A stretch of 64,000 bases of DNA from Apis mellifera (Eukaryota; Arthropoda; Insecta; Hymenoptera; Apidae): the NCBI RefSeq assembly GCF_003254395.2, contig NC_037641.1, forward strand, positions 3,381,001-3,445,000. Direction: 5' to 3'. The position numbers were made by a program, and so were the translations under genes. The notes below the pieces were generated by a model. That model was given only the letters and a program-made list of their open reading frames with translations. It did not search any database and was not told the DNA's origin. Shown in pieces: positions 50,791 through 64,000 of the stretch (within the stretch, counting starts at the first letter, position 1; every line of letters begins with the position of its first letter).

Positions 50791-52118
50791 AATTATTTGT
50801 CATTTAAATTTACACCGTTATTTCTTTATAAGTTTTGGTATACTTATGTCAAAATGAAGAAAACGTTAAGCGTTATGATACTTCATAAAAAAAAACTTCA
50901 ATTGCGATATAGTTATCAAATCACTGTGCCACCCTTCATCTAACCTTAAAAATTTACTGCAATTAAATATGCTATCACTGTATTACACCAATATTTCTTA
51001 TCAAGATCATCAATATTAAATGTAATTTTTGGCTGTCTTAAGTTAGAGGAAGACAGAATCATGAGGTACCGTTCACTGACAATTCTCGAATGCAATTTAA
51101 ATACATTCCAAATCGTATATCAGTCACTAATAAACAAAATATGAAGAACAACTACTAAAAAACGAGATTACGAATGATCGATATATTTGGTCAAGTTCTA
51201 AAATTGATATAAATGTAGTCGATAGAAATGTTCTTCTTCTTTATTGACAGAGATTTGATTTAACAATAATTATAAATAGTTATTATAGATTTCATTATAA
51301 ATATTCTATATATTATGAGTTTAGCAATTAAAAATTAAAAAAATTATTATATATTATAATATCATCCAATCCATATGTATATATTAAAACTATTATTTTC
51401 ATATAATAATAACATGTAAAAATTTTTTATTTATGTTTTAATATTTTTTCTGATGTTTTTCTTAATCTATAATAAATATAAATATATTAAATGAATATTA
51501 AAATATGCAAGTATTTTATAATTCAACCAAGTTTTGTAATTAAAAAAATAAAATGTAAAATGTAACTCAAGTTTCTATCAACGTCGATGTTCTATTGCCA
51601 TCTATTAGTTTATGATCTATTTGCTGTGCGTCTGGCATGTAGGATTATAAAATCAGAAGTTCAGTTGATTTTTTTGAAATATTATATTTAAAGTGTACTT
51701 GCATCTATTAAATTTTATCATTTGTTCATTAAAATAATTGTAATAGTTCAAAAGTGATCAAAATCGCACTGGTTAATGATAAAAAAATGATATAAATTCA
51801 TGGTGTCTGTGTTCCGACATAAATGTGAGAGAGGAAAGGAAGAGAGATGTGTTGGTGGATGAATTACTACAATTTGCTTAATAGCTAATAGACTCAATTC
51901 CTTTTCTTTTTTAATTTATTGCCTTCAATCTTCTTGGCAAACATGGTGCCATAGTATTTGAAAAACCGATACAAATGGATTATGAAGAAAGAACCCAGAT
52001 GTGACAGCTAAGCGCGAATTCCGGACCTTGCGCATCAAAGTTCGGCGCTTTAATCACATCGTAAACCCGCATCTAGACTTTAAAAATATTTCTGGTATGC
52101 TTTTACGATCTGTTCACG
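50791..52118. promoter_or_regulatory. Divergent SDR / punt promoter region and punt leader
   Basis: 1.3 kb between the start codons with no coding sequence recognised. The part at 50800-51180 next to the SDR gene and the part at 51580-52118 next to punt are more complex than the AT-rich middle (51250-51560). The final ~300 bp looks like a punt 5'UTR, is purine-rich at 51825-51850, and contains several upstream ATGs. Confidence 0.45.
51975..52004 (+). other. Short upstream ORF in the punt leader
   Basis: A 9-codon ORF plus stop (MDYEERTQM). A smaller ATG-GTG-CCA-TAG ORF lies at 51943-51954 and an ATG-TGA start-stop at 51823-51828. All depend on transcription starting upstream. Confidence 0.4.
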
Positions 52119-53726
52119 ATGTCCGCATATGCGACGATACTGCCATATTTCATCTTAGGATTGTTAGGTAATTGCACATTCTATTATCTTTTATTTGACA
52201 GTTGTATTCGCAAGTTAAAATATATAATAATGCGAAATCTTTCAGAAATTATATAATTTTTTTATCAAATGTATTTTGAATTTTTAATAAAATTGTATAA
52301 TTATTTTATAAATCGATATTATATTATGATATTAATTAAAAGAAAGAAAGAAAAAAAAGAAAGTTTAACAAAAAAAAAATACGCGTTTTCTTCTAGATTT
52401 GCTAATAAAGAATTCGTCTGTAAGGCTATTTAATATGTTTGCTTATGTTTGAAATATTATATATTTGAAATAATGAAAGCCAAAAAAAAGATTTAAAAAA
52501 ATGTATGTATTTGTAGAAAAGAATAAACTTTCAATAAATGTATTTTCGATTATTGTTCCTCTGGTGACAAGTATAAAAAGATCGCCATAATATATCACTA
52601 TTTAACAATAATGTAAATATAAAATTCAATTCTTCTCTCAAATGTTAATCCATTGTCATGAAATATAGATTTAAAGATAAATATAACAGAAAAAAAAAAA
52701 AACAATGTATTATAAATATATTTTTCGAAATATCTAAGCTGGAGCCAATTTACGATAAATATAACATCGAAACAATCGACAAAGACTTCTCTATACTTGA
52801 TCATATTAGAGACGATGTATGTATCTCAAAACATCGACTTAGTCGATATTAATGCAATCGATGTGAAATAAGCATTTTACTTTTATAATTATTTTAAAAA
52901 AAAAATTAATTCTGAAAATAAAATTTTGGAAATGATGAAGCTATCTAAGTCTGATGTTTATTGTCTTAATTTTTAATGATACTTTTGGTTTGTTGATTTT
53001 GTTTGTTTTTCTGTTTTTATTGCGTATTTAATCAAATGTTTTACATTTATATATGTGATTTATTATTCTATGTTTATTGAATTGAAGCACAAATATGTGA
53101 TTCAAATATTTTATTTGTTTTTCTATTATGTAAAAGATATGAAAGATTAGAATTTCATTTCATGAAAATTTCTTATAAATTTCTATACATTTAATAAAAC
53201 AAGAATATATCTAAAAATTGAAAGAATTAAAAAGATTATAAAAAAATTTTTATTAATAACAAAATATTATATTTAAGTCTTAAATTAAGAATTATTAAAT
53301 ATTATTTTATAATTAGTATTATTTTCAGTTTTTTATATTGATAAAAAAATATAAGAAAAAAAATATTAAAATTAAAGAAAAATAATTTTAGAGTAAAATA
53401 ATGATAAATAAATTAGATTAGATAAATTAAATATATTAAAAAAATAAATTATATGACAATGAATTTAGAAGATTCAATATATAATTAAAAAAATATATTT
53501 TTTTTTAATTAAATATAATAAATGTATATCCACACATTTTATGAAATTTATTATATAATATTATTAAAATTACTTTCTGTAATTGTTTTCTTTCTATAAA
53601 TATTTTATTATAAATTTAAAATCTACAATTTTAAATCTTTTTTTTTTAATTTTATTGAAAATATAAAAAACTTTAATTTTTAGGATTTTCATTAGGACAC
53701 GATGTCAAAGGTTCTTCAGTTTGTGA
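52097..53726 (+). other. Upstream ORF overlapping the punt start, continued across intron 1
   Basis: The ATG at 52097 lies 22 bases before the punt ATG in another frame. After splicing 52167 to 53684 it runs on to a TGA at 53724-53726, for 37 codons plus stop. It would be inhibitory if translated. Confidence 0.35.
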
Positions 53727-55772
53727 ATTTTATAATGAAACAATGTGTGCAGAATCCCAGCAAGAATGTTCAGGAAGAGAAGAATGTGGACCACATGATC
53801 CAGGCAAAAGAAATCATTGTTATGTATTGTGGCAAATTGATAATGTGACTAAAAAGTCTATAATTAAATTAAAGGTGCAAAAAAAAGAATTATAGATTTA
53901 ATAATATTTATTTTTAAGAAGTTCTATTTTTATGATTAAATTATAAATTTCAGGGATGTTTTTTAGATAGTAATGATTGCTATGACAGACCACATTGTAT
54001 TGAAAACAGTGCAGAAAGAAAAAAAGAATTATTTTTTTGTTGTTGTGATGGTAATATGTGCAATCAGAATTTCACATGGGATCCTCATCCAACTTCTTCT
54101 TCTAAACCTATTCAGCCTGATATTCATGGTAAGTATTCATTTTAAGGATTGAATATTTATTCTATTAATTGAAATGTTAAAATTATTTCAGATTTAGAAC
54201 CTGTTCCAAATACAGAACAACAAATAATAACACTTGTTTTGTCAATATCAATACCCATGCTCTTGCTTGCTATTATTTTGCCATTTTTATACTGGTGTTA
54301 CCGACGTCGAAAGTCGGGATATTTCAACGAGGTTTGGAAGGCATATGTACAGATCTCTTAATTATTAAATGTTATAAGTCTTTAGTTACATATTGTATCA
54401 TAAATTATTCTTATTACATAAATGTCACACAAAATAATTTTTGTAGGTACCAACATTAGAACCTCTTCCATTACCTCAACCATCTCCTAATTTGGGGTTG
54501 CGTCCAATACAACTTCTTGAAATAAAAGCTCGAGGTCGTTTTGGAGCTGTTTGGAAAGCACAATTAAAAAACGAAATTGTTGCTGTTAAAGTGTTTCCAA
54601 TACAGGATAAACAATCCTGGCAAACTGAACAAGAAATTTTCAAACTTGCCCATATGGATCATGAAGATATATTACGTTTTATAGGTGTTGAAAAGAGAGG
54701 AGATAACTTACAAGCAGAATTTTGGTTAATTACTTCATATCATGAAAAAGGTTCATTATGTGATTATTTGAAGGCAAATGTTGTTACATGGCCTGAGATG
54801 TGTAAAATAGCAGAATCCATGGCAAGGTAATATTTCAATAGAAGTTTAAAAAACATCTTATATACTTCTATTGTGATAAAATTTTTAATTTATTAGAGGC
54901 TTGATGCATTTGCATGAAGAAATTCCAGCCAATAAAGCAGATGGATACAAACCTGCTGTGGCTCATAGAGATTTCAAGTCAAAAAATGTTTTACTTAAAG
55001 CTGATATGAGTGCTTGTATAGCAGATTTTGGTTTAGCATTAATATTTCATCCTGGCAAACCTTGTGGAGATACCCATGGGCAGGTATATATTAATATTTT
55101 AATATATATACATATATTAAGATATATAAGATTTACTATTTATAGGTTGGAACAAGAAGATATATGGCTCCAGAAGTTTTAGAAGGAGCAATTAATTTCA
55201 CAAGGGATTCGTTTTTACGAATTGATATGTATGCCTGTGGACTGGTACTTTGGGAGTTAGCTTCACGATGCACTGTGCAAGATGTAAATTCCTATTTATA
55301 TATATTTTAGTCCATTAAATATTGCATTATTAATTAAATTGAATTGCATTTATTCATTTTAGGGACCAATAGGTGAATATAGATTACCATTTGAAGATGA
55401 AGTAGGTCTTCATCCTACTTTGGAAGATATGCAAGAAAGTGTTGTTCATAAAAAAGAAAGGCCAATCATTTTAGAAACATGGCGTAAACATCCTGTAAGT
55501 AAATTTCGCTTTATAAAATTATGAAACATATATATATGATTTATTTTAAAAGAAATTAATTTTCATAATTTTATGCTATTTTTAAGGGACTTCAATCAAT
55601 TTGTGATACAATGGAAGAATGTTGGGATCATGATGCTGAAGCACGTCTTTCAGCTTCTTGTGTAATGGAAAGAGTTGCTACATTGAGTAGGACGCTTGTT
55701 TTAAATTCGTCGACATTAATACGAGTTGATAATACCAACGAGACTATTACTACTAAGGAATCTAGTATGTAG
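52119..55772 (+). CDS. put: Punt, activin/BMP type II receptor Ser/Thr kinase
   Basis: Nine exons: 52119-52167, 53684-53874, 53954-54128, 54192-54331, 54447-54826, 54897-55083, 55146-55283, 55363-55494, 55587-55772 (stop), giving 525 aa with phases closing. The signal peptide (MSAYATILPYFILGLLG) is followed by a Cys-rich three-finger ectodomain ending ELFFCCCDGNMCNQNFTW, a membrane span (LVLSISIPMLLLAIILPFLY), and then a kinase domain. Kinase motifs seen are ARGRFGAVWKA (P-loop), EIVAVKVF (catalytic Lys), HRDFKSKNVLL (catalytic loop), IADFGLAL (DFG) and GTRRYMAPEVLEGA, with the C-lobe YACGLVLWELASR. This is the ActRII/punt class. In insects Punt pairs with Thickveins, Saxophone or Baboon to carry Dpp/BMP and activin signals to Mad and Smad2. 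The length is typical for ActRII. Confidence 0.96.
52168..53683 (+). other. put: punt intron 1
   Basis: A 1.5 kb AT-rich intron between the signal-peptide exon and the ectodomain exon. A short plus-strand open frame at 52658-52852 is unlike any protein. No element was recognised. Confidence 0.75.
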
Positions 55773-58700
55773 TTGATTTATGTGTATTATAGTTTTAGTT
55801 AAATTGCACAACCATTTTCTGTATCATAATTTTTGCGCATACATTAATGAGGAATGTTTAAATATCATATGATATTTTAATAATTATTTTTTATTTTTAT
55901 TGTTTTTTTCTTTGTTATTTATGAGGATCTCTTATTATGTTTTAAAATAATTTAAACGTAATTAATCAAATTATTTCCATGATTAGCTAATAAAATTTTG
56001 AATAGAAATATTTTTATTAATTTAAAAATAATTTTTTTAAATTATTGTTATTTATTAAATATAATTATAGTCTCAATATAATATTCATCTTTGGGTTATT
56101 TATATACAGAATGTTAATATATTTATAGAACATCTTAAAAAATTTATTCTTGTTCTAGAACAAACAAAAGTATTCTTAAAATAAACAAAAGTTAATATAT
56201 AAAAATATTTGAAGCTTATTTAAAAATTATAAAAAATTTAAGTTCGTATTAAATGAGATGGAGATAGAACTATCTTGTTATTTAAAGAATGAAAAAGTTG
56301 TCTCACTTCATTTAATGAATATAAATTATTTATAATTTAATAAATAAGCTTTAATTGACTATATCAACTTTTATGTTTTTAGTCTTTAGAATCAATCTTC
56401 CAAAGATATTCCACAAATATATTAATACTATGCATAAATCATTCATATCATTTAAATTATACAGTTAATATAATTGTTAACTGTATTATTAATTATATTA
56501 AATATCATTATTTTTTTTTAAATTCAAAACATTAATGAATCAATTATTCATTAAATTAATTTTTTTATTGTATGTTTAAAATTAAGGATTTATAATGAAA
56601 AATAGCTTAATTAAACGTTCCTAGATTTTTTATTCTTAAAAATATTTACATTTCATTCATAAATCTCAGTTTATTGAAAAATACAATGCAATTAGAAATA
56701 TTTCTTTATATATACAGTGTTAATAATCAACATAAATATTGAGATTCTTATTTTTTATTTTTTGTTGAAATAATTATAATCTGTCAAATGATATTATGAT
56801 GATATTACTATTTTCTTTTTTTAATTTTTAAAGCAATCTCATTCCTCATTGATGTTAGCAATCGTGCAATGATTGATCAGAAATAACAAAATGAATTACT
56901 AGCCAAGTGAACATTCAATGGATAATTTTTATCCATAAGTCTTATCATATGTGAATTGTTACAAAGATAACTCAACAATTTTATACAAAGTACCTGGTAG
57001 AAACAGTCAAGTTAACTAATTGGAAGCCATGAGGAATTTATTAGGACTTTTTTATACAAAATGAGCTATTTTGATTTTTTGCATTTTAAAGCATAAAATA
57101 TTTAAGATGACTAATTTATTTCGCGAAATAAGATTTTTTCCATGACTTTTTTTTTTTATTTTATTCAAAAAAAATGTGAAAAATAAAAATTAATTTATTG
57201 AGAATATATTGATATCTATAGATTTTAATTGACAAATATAGACTTTCTAAATTTAATAACTTTCATATTAATTAAATTAAAAATGTATAAAATGTATATT
57301 ATTAAAATGTACTTTGAATAATCAAAATTGATGTTATATATTGTTCATGGATTAAATTTTATTAAGCCAAGTAAAAGTCTTCCTTATATATTTTATTTTT
57401 AACTTTCATTATAGCACAGAATTTTATCAAGAAAAGTGATTTTTTAATTATTATACATGACCTAACTTTGAACTAAGTCTTGCATCCAGTGTGTATGCAT
57501 AGATATATGAGGTCTTGAATATATAATTATTATATATTATTTATATAATTGAAAATATTGAATAAAACAACGCATCTTGTATAAATCAGTTTTCTACAAT
57601 GTAATTATATTTGTACAAATTTTTAGAATTTATATTGTGTAAAAAAATTTTCACTAGATTCAATCTTTAATGTTTTAGATAAAATTGTTTTTATATTATA
57701 AATTTTGTTTTAATATCTTATAATTTGATAAATTTTAAAAAATTTATGATATTTTAATTATTCATTAATACTTTTAATAATAAATTGCAATTGGATTATT
57801 TTTAATAGAATGGTTATTCAAGGTGCACATTTTAAATATTTTATTTAAATAATATATCAATTCTAACAAATGATTTCTTTTACTTGCTCTGAATTATTTT
57901 AATTAGATAAAATAAAGATAATTGAAATAATGAGAAAGATTTATAAATCAAATTTATATTAGTATTTTTTTTATTTCATGAATAGTTAAATTCTTGATCT
58001 TAAAATTAAGTTAATTATATATGAAAATCGCATATTGCATTACACAAACTGTGATAATAAGTACCAGAGTTAAGTAAACGATAATAATATTATCGTAACG
58101 ATAAATAAGGCCTAATTATATTTCAAAAATATTTATCATAATTCATAATTATAATTTCTCAGAGCAGGTAAAAGATAGAGAGGTTATTTTATTTCTTTAT
58201 ATTGGATTTTAGCAGTGCCAAAACGGTAATATATGCACACTTTATAGCTTTGTATATTAATTTGTAGTTAAATAAGATACTGAAATCGATAATATCTATA
58301 AATTTTTAACATACAATGTTATAAAATGAAAATTAACCTATAATTGATAATATTTCCTTTATATAATATAAAAAAATTTATATATAATATTCATTTTTGT
58401 AATACAATATAATTATAACAAGTGAGTAAATAAATTATAGATTATAAAATTTATTAGTTATACTATTTATCTAAAATCTATATTAAAATCAATTATGGGT
58501 TAATTATAATACTAGAATTTAATCAATTTTTGGACTTTTACATATCGAGAAGCAGATAACTGCATTCGTAGAGATTTCTTATTTCATATGCTGTATATGT
58601 CGCAAATTTTGTTTGTAAAAATTATCTAAAAAATTGTCATAAGAATATTTTAATCTCATCATTGCTAATTGTTACGTAATTTCGTAATTTAATACGTTTT

Positions 58701-59403
58701 TTGCATAAAACGTTAGAAAGCAATGCATTTGGTAGATAAATCAGTCATTAACATAAGACTGAAATATAAATAAAAAATTATGTACAATAATAAAAAAAAA
58801 TGTTTGCAATTTTATGCTGTGTTGAGCACATAGTGATTTCAAGAAAGTGCAATGGTGAGGTAATATTTTGAAACATCGTGTACATTAATAATTAATAGAT
58901 ATAAATCATAGGTATACAATGTATGGCGTTACATTGCTTATCTTTATTAAATCATATCCTATAAATAAATACAGAAATTAGATTTTAATATTGACAGTAC
59001 TGCAATGGCATTCCAGTCACATATAACATATATTGTATATTAATGTAAGCCAATATTATAATTTTTAATTTTCGAATTATAAAAATTTTTATTAGTTTCG
59101 TCCAATATAAATCGAAACATTTCATTGATACGTGATATTTATCATCATTTGTCATTTAAATTGCAGTATTTTGTTATTTAATTAATATTTTTGAATTTTA
59201 CTATCTAATTTTATATAATTATTGAAAACTATTATATAATTTAAAATATACTATAATATTAGCAAAAATTTAAATTCATAATCTCATAAAATAACTGTTA
59301 AAAAATCATATTTGTAAATATAATGAATGTTTTTTGTTATTAGTATTAAAGTATCAAAATACTTCCAATATTGTAATTTGTTTCACATTATATATTATAC
59401 ATA

Positions 59404-59458
<55 letters not shown>

Positions 59459-61280
59459 GTATATGTATATATATATGTATCATTTAATCATATTGTTTGC
59501 TTTTGGTACTGTTAACATAAAATTTGAAACAATTCATTATTCAAAATTTTAAAAATTCGATTGTAAAATTATTTTTATTTTAACTGTATTATATTATAAA
59601 TAAATCAATCAGATATAATTCATATATTCAAAGATCTGTAAATAGAATTTAGTAAAATGTAAATTTAGAAATAAGACTGTTAAAGAAAAAAATAATTTCT
59701 TACTTATAATTTAAATACTTATAATGTGACTCATAGCAATAGAATGTTCCTATGCACATTGGATGTAACTGTTTTCAAAATCATATTATATAATAACAAA
59801 TTTTTGTATCGTTGGCTTGACAATTTTTATACCATAAGAATATACGAAAATGTTGCGTTAATGAAATAACAAATGAAATGTATCAATTCTAATAGAAATC
59901 ATCATTTTCATAAAATTGTATATAAGGAGTGTTAGTTGCAGAAAAAGTTCCTCCAATATGAAACGATCATGGTATCGATCGTAAACATTATAAAAGAGGG
60001 AATAAAAAAGCGGTGCTTGAAAAAATAATATAATGTAACATTTTTAGCATCTAATTATGTAGATAACTTTGCCTTTGTTTTGTAATAAAATAGCATTATT
60101 TATATATTAGGAATAAAATGAATTACCATTTGTCATACCATTATAACTGTTTTATAACAGTTTATTTTGTTAATAATGTATGATATATAACGTAAATTGC
60201 ACTGCATACAAAGAAAGCATATAAAATAATAAACATTTTAATAAGCAAGATAATTAAAATTGGATCATTAAAGTTTGCAGAAAACAGGAACAAATTTAAA
60301 AAACATATTTAATAAACATGAAAATTTTATTTTTATAAAACATATCTAGTAACACCTTTTTTTATTTGCCGCTTATTAAATTATAAGTTTTTTTTTTTTT
60401 ACATATATCTAATTCTATAAAAATGGTTTAATTTGCATAATATAATTTAAAATTATTTAAAAAATATTTCAGATTTTAAAAGATTAATATTTTTTCAAAC
60501 TAGAATTATTTTCTTCTAATTTATACACTTTATGTTTATTATTTATATTCGTTTATTTACACTGCATTCATATTCTAAATAAATAAGATGCCTTAAGGAA
60601 TATACTGTTGTACGGAAGAAATATACAGGAATACAATTACGATCTTAGATTTTATTTGATTATATTGTATGCTTCAGCATACTAAAGAATACATGAAGCA
60701 AGTAAAAAAATGTGATTGTTGCGAATCACAAGCACACGATGTAATGATTTATACATCAGATAAAACTAAATGAGATATTTATTAATCGTGCGATGTACGG
60801 AATAGATAATAATAAAATATAAGTTAGAGGGTTAAAAATGAAATTCAATGTTCGTACAATCGCATTAATAAACTTACCTATACTATGATCACAGTTACAT
60901 TCATAATTATTGTAAGTTATTATACGTCATTATCGTCTTTATCATCATTATTATCATATTTTACTGTATATATGTACATTCTGATTATAAATAGATGTAT
61001 GTTCAATTAATTAAATATAATCTGGTTTGAAAGCCTATGACTAGTGATATCTACTTTCTTGTCAATGACAATACAGTTATATAATACTATCGCAATTCGA
61101 TATAAATGAAGCTTCAAACAATTATAGATAATAACACGTCATATTTTAAAAACAATTCTATGCCTTTTCTTTAATACACTGTACATATTTTTCTTCGTAA
61201 CATTAAATTTCGTAACATTTAAGTCTTATATCTTTGTTCCACTTAAATTATTTTTTAGTTTTCTTATATTTAATCTAAGG
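55773..61280. other. punt / RUSC-like tail-to-tail region
   Basis: About 5.5 kb without recognised coding sequence. It must hold the punt 3'UTR at left and the RUSC-like 3'UTR at right. Most is very AT-rich. Patches of higher complexity occur at about 56860-57050, 58030-58260 and 60600-61280. Several AATAAA/TTTATT hexamers exist but none can be singled out. Confidence 0.45.
59404..59480. repeat. Compound (GT)n(AT)n microsatellite
   Basis: Eight GT units followed by ~15 AT units and a degenerate tail of ta/tg units. Likely to vary in length. Confidence 0.85.
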
Positions 61281-64000
61281 CTAAGTCTGAATATTATGCA
61301 CACACATCCGCGGAACCAGACCTTTCCGATCACCTCTCGCACATAATAACCATTTACTATCTACTTCTAAAATTACTTTCAGCTTCTCACCCTCTCCAAA
61401 TGCAAGATGCCCATTATCTGATGGCATTCTATGTGTAACTGTGCGAACCTCTCTGGAACCGAGATGCGCGATCTATTATTTAACTAATCTATAAAAAGGA
61501 AACAAAAAAGATAACAAAAAATTAAATTCTAAAATTATAAATAAAAAATATATATTTAATAAATATATAATTTAATAAAAATTATAAATATAAATAAGAT
61601 TAAATTTCAGAACAACTGATAAAATATAAAATAATAAAAATATAAAATTCTACTAAATTTATTAGATAATATTCAATAAACTATTAAATAAAATTATATT
61701 ATATGTATTCATTTTTTCGTTACTTACTTAAGTGGCTTTTTTGCAGGAGGATTTCTTGTAGTACTAGTAGTAGTTGGTCGTGGTAAAGATGTAGACGCCG
61801 CTCGTCTTTGAGGAGATATTAAATTTTTATCTTTAGACATTACGCCATAAGATTTGTATGGTAGAGAACTAGGTCTTGTTAAATGAGTTCTTGTTGTTCC
61901 TATTATTTCTTGATCTACTCTACTAGTACGTTTTGTTGTATCTTTGCTTCTTGTTTCTAAAGATTTCTTTGGAATAATTTTTGTTGTTGATAACATAATA
62001 GGTTTTTTTAATGATGGAATTCCCGAAATAGGACATTTTGTATTTTTAGCAGGTCCTGATATTGTATTAGATTGTTTTACTGGTGAAGTAAGAAGCCTAG
62101 GTATTTTAGATTTTCCTACATTAGTAGGTGTTTTCGTAGGTGATAAAGGTGTTGATATTGATGGTTGAATTTTGGTATCTTCTTTTCCAACCATTAATTC
62201 CCATTTTTCTTGAAGTTTTCTAAATTTCTCTTCTCCAGACATATTGTCTTCGTCATCTATTTTATTATCTGGACTATGAGATTTTCTTGACATAGGTTGT
62301 TTATTCGAGGCTCTATTTAATGGTGAATGCTCTAAACTATCAGTATAATCTTCAGAATCTTCAGAAGCCAATTTATCGAGAGTACGAAATATTTTTGATC
62401 CTATAGGATTACTTAACCGTTTTTTAACTGTTTCCATATCTGACTTATGTATACCAGATTTATCATCATAGTTACTATAAGCAACGCACGATCGTGGACG
62501 TATTTTTCTGGGACTAGAAACCATTGCACATGTATCTGTTTTATTAAAATGATTTTCTTTTGCAGTAAGATCAATATTTCTAAAGTTTACAGCCTGTGAA
62601 ATATTTTAATAATATAAATTTATATATAAATTTATAATATTAAATATATTAAAAATTAATTATTTAATAATACTAACATTTATGGTATGATTATTTAAAC
62701 TGCCAAAACTATTATGAAGTTGACGATATTGATATAGAAGATCAAGCTGAAATGGACAAAATGCAAGAGGATTTAAAATATGTAAGAGAGCATCGACAAC
62801 TTCTCGTGCATTTGCATTGGCTAAAGCTGCCACAAATAAACTGTTGCTATTATAATGTTTCCTTAAGATGGATTCTCTTGTACATAAATATGCAAACCAT
62901 GCATCCAAAGCTCTTAAACTGAAAAATGATAATTTTTATAATAATAGTAATATGTATATATAAATATGCACATATAAAATAACATGATTTGTTTTAGTAT
63001 TGTATTATTAACTTACTTTAATAAACCAAATACAAATGCATGAAACTTTAGCATTCCTTCTGTAATAACATCTTCACCATTAATTTTTTGTACTAATTCA
63101 TTTAATGTTTTAGTAACTGGACCTTGTTGAGAAGAAGCTTCAACAACTTGCCAAACACTATTCGTTATTGGTCCAAATGTAGAATTTAAATGTGATTTTA
63201 ATCCATCTGACATAATAGCATACAAAGCTGGACACAAATTGCTAACACAGATTTGAGCACATTCATTTTTATCATTATAATTTTGTCTACTATGAATTGA
63301 TTCACTATTCCAATATTTCAATAATAAATCTACTGCTTTATTTGCAGATAGTATCATTTCTGAAAATTTGTATGTATATTCATAATTTATTATTTAAAAA
63401 TTAAAAATAAAATTATATTAAAATCATAAATAATATATTTACTTCTTTTTTCATCTAAATCTAATTTATTATCTGGACTCATTGCTTTTTTTTCTTCAAT
63501 AAAGCCAGCATCTTTATTTTGTTCATTTGCAACATTTAAATTATTAATCTGAAATATATTTTTTTCAAAAAAAGTGTATAAAAAACTTAATTAAATAACT
63601 TAAATAAATAATAATACGAAAATTAAATGTAATTACCTTATTATCTAAATATTTTTTCCTTTGGTTTATGGCAAAACTGACAGTCTTTTTCTGTGATTCT
63701 ATCATATCAGTAGCTTTGGTAACATCTTTATTCATCCTGAGAGCTAAAAATTTTCTTACATACGATCTTAATTTAACATCGGGATCTTCAATATCTCCAT
63801 CACTACTCTGTGATGAAAAACCGCTACGCTTCAAAAATTCTTCCAATTGTTTTATATCATCTTCGCTATTTTCAGAATTTTCAGTCTCTAAGTCTCCAAT
63901 ATTAACTATTTCATTTGCTCTTTCTAAAATAATATTAAAGAATTAAGTAATTATATTTTATAAAGTATAATAATAATAAAATAATTCAAAATATTTACCT
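61281..64000 (-). CDS. RUSC/iporin-like RUN + SH3 protein, 3' part (partial)
   Basis: Exons on the minus strand: 64000-63999 (last two bases of an exon cut by the edge), 63923-63637, 63548-63443, 63359-63017, 62918-62678, 62593-61728, 61452-61281 (stop). The RUN domain spans 63359-62678: KAVDLLLKYWN, SNLCPALYAIMSDGLKSHL, GPITNSVWQVVEASSQ, KFHAFVFGLLNLRALDAWF and LLHILNPLAFCPFQLDLLYQ, the pattern of RUSC1/RUSC2. A long Ser/Pro/Lys-rich disordered exon follows, then a C-terminal SH3 domain (LAFGEGEKLKVILEVDSKWL, CARGDRKGLVPRMCV) in the last exon. Human RUSC proteins act in vesicle traffic with AP-4 and kinesin; that role is carried over by family only. The last-exon acceptor (cggttccag) was chosen because it alone preserves the SH3 frame. 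The N-terminus lies right of the window. Confidence 0.85.

Noticed and set aside
59327..59552. Cys/Val/Tyr-Ile rich open frames
   Set aside because: Arise from the compound GT/AT microsatellite.
61944..62168. Plus-strand 74-codon open frame
   Set aside because: Shadow of the long RUSC-like exon on the other strand; no family resemblance.

Overview
This is a eukaryotic, AT-rich insect nuclear window. The genes have short introns with GT-AG borders, UTRs and introns are full of A/T runs, and every recognisable protein is an animal family. Gene content and base composition suggest a hymenopteran, most likely a bee (Apis-like). That is an inference from sequence alone; the species cannot be named. 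No bacterial features, CRISPR arrays, rRNA, convincing tRNA or intact transposon were seen.

Layout. (1) 1-19.2 kb is non-coding, carries scattered GC/CpG-richer islands, and is read as the large second intron of scribble (scrib), whose first two coding exons lie at 19218-19793 on the minus strand. (2) Pex11c (peroxisomal membrane protein 11 gamma type), 22475-23474, plus, head-to-head with scrib. (3) orb/CPEB1, a germline and neuronal translational regulator, 26559-33403, minus, tail-to-tail with Pex11c. (4) Cdc16/APC6, 34348-37339, minus. (5) A protogenin/DCC-class receptor with four Ig domains, about five FN3 domains and one membrane span, 37999-44075, plus, sharing a ~660 bp divergent promoter with Cdc16. 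(6) An atypical extended SDR (NAD-epimerase-like) gene, 48895-50790, minus. (7) punt, the activin/BMP type II receptor kinase, 52119-55772, plus, divergent from the SDR gene. (8) The 3' part of a RUSC/iporin-like RUN + SH3 protein, 61281-64000, minus, running off the right edge.

Exon models were built by hand from splice sites, reading phase and family similarity. The total coding lengths close in frame: Pex11c 230 aa, orb 685 aa, Cdc16 652 aa, protogenin-like 1171 aa, SDR 372 aa, punt 525 aa. The genes do not form a pathway. Several bear on polarity, guidance and signalling (scrib, protogenin-like, punt) or on cell cycle and germline control (Cdc16, orb), but their adjacency appears to be ordinary synteny.

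The most interesting points are: two orb exons of the same phase class that look mutually exclusive, one Q/R/D-rich and one hydrophobic; two open, GC-rich islands inside a long orb intron; a UUUUAU-rich stretch downstream of the orb stop; a RUSC-like splice donor that overlaps a stop codon and so could switch the SH3 domain on or off; upstream ORFs in the punt and protogenin leaders; an SDR lacking the usual catalytic Tyr; an ~80 bp sequence present twice near the 3' end of the protogenin gene; and a perfect 20 bp inverted repeat in an SDR intron.
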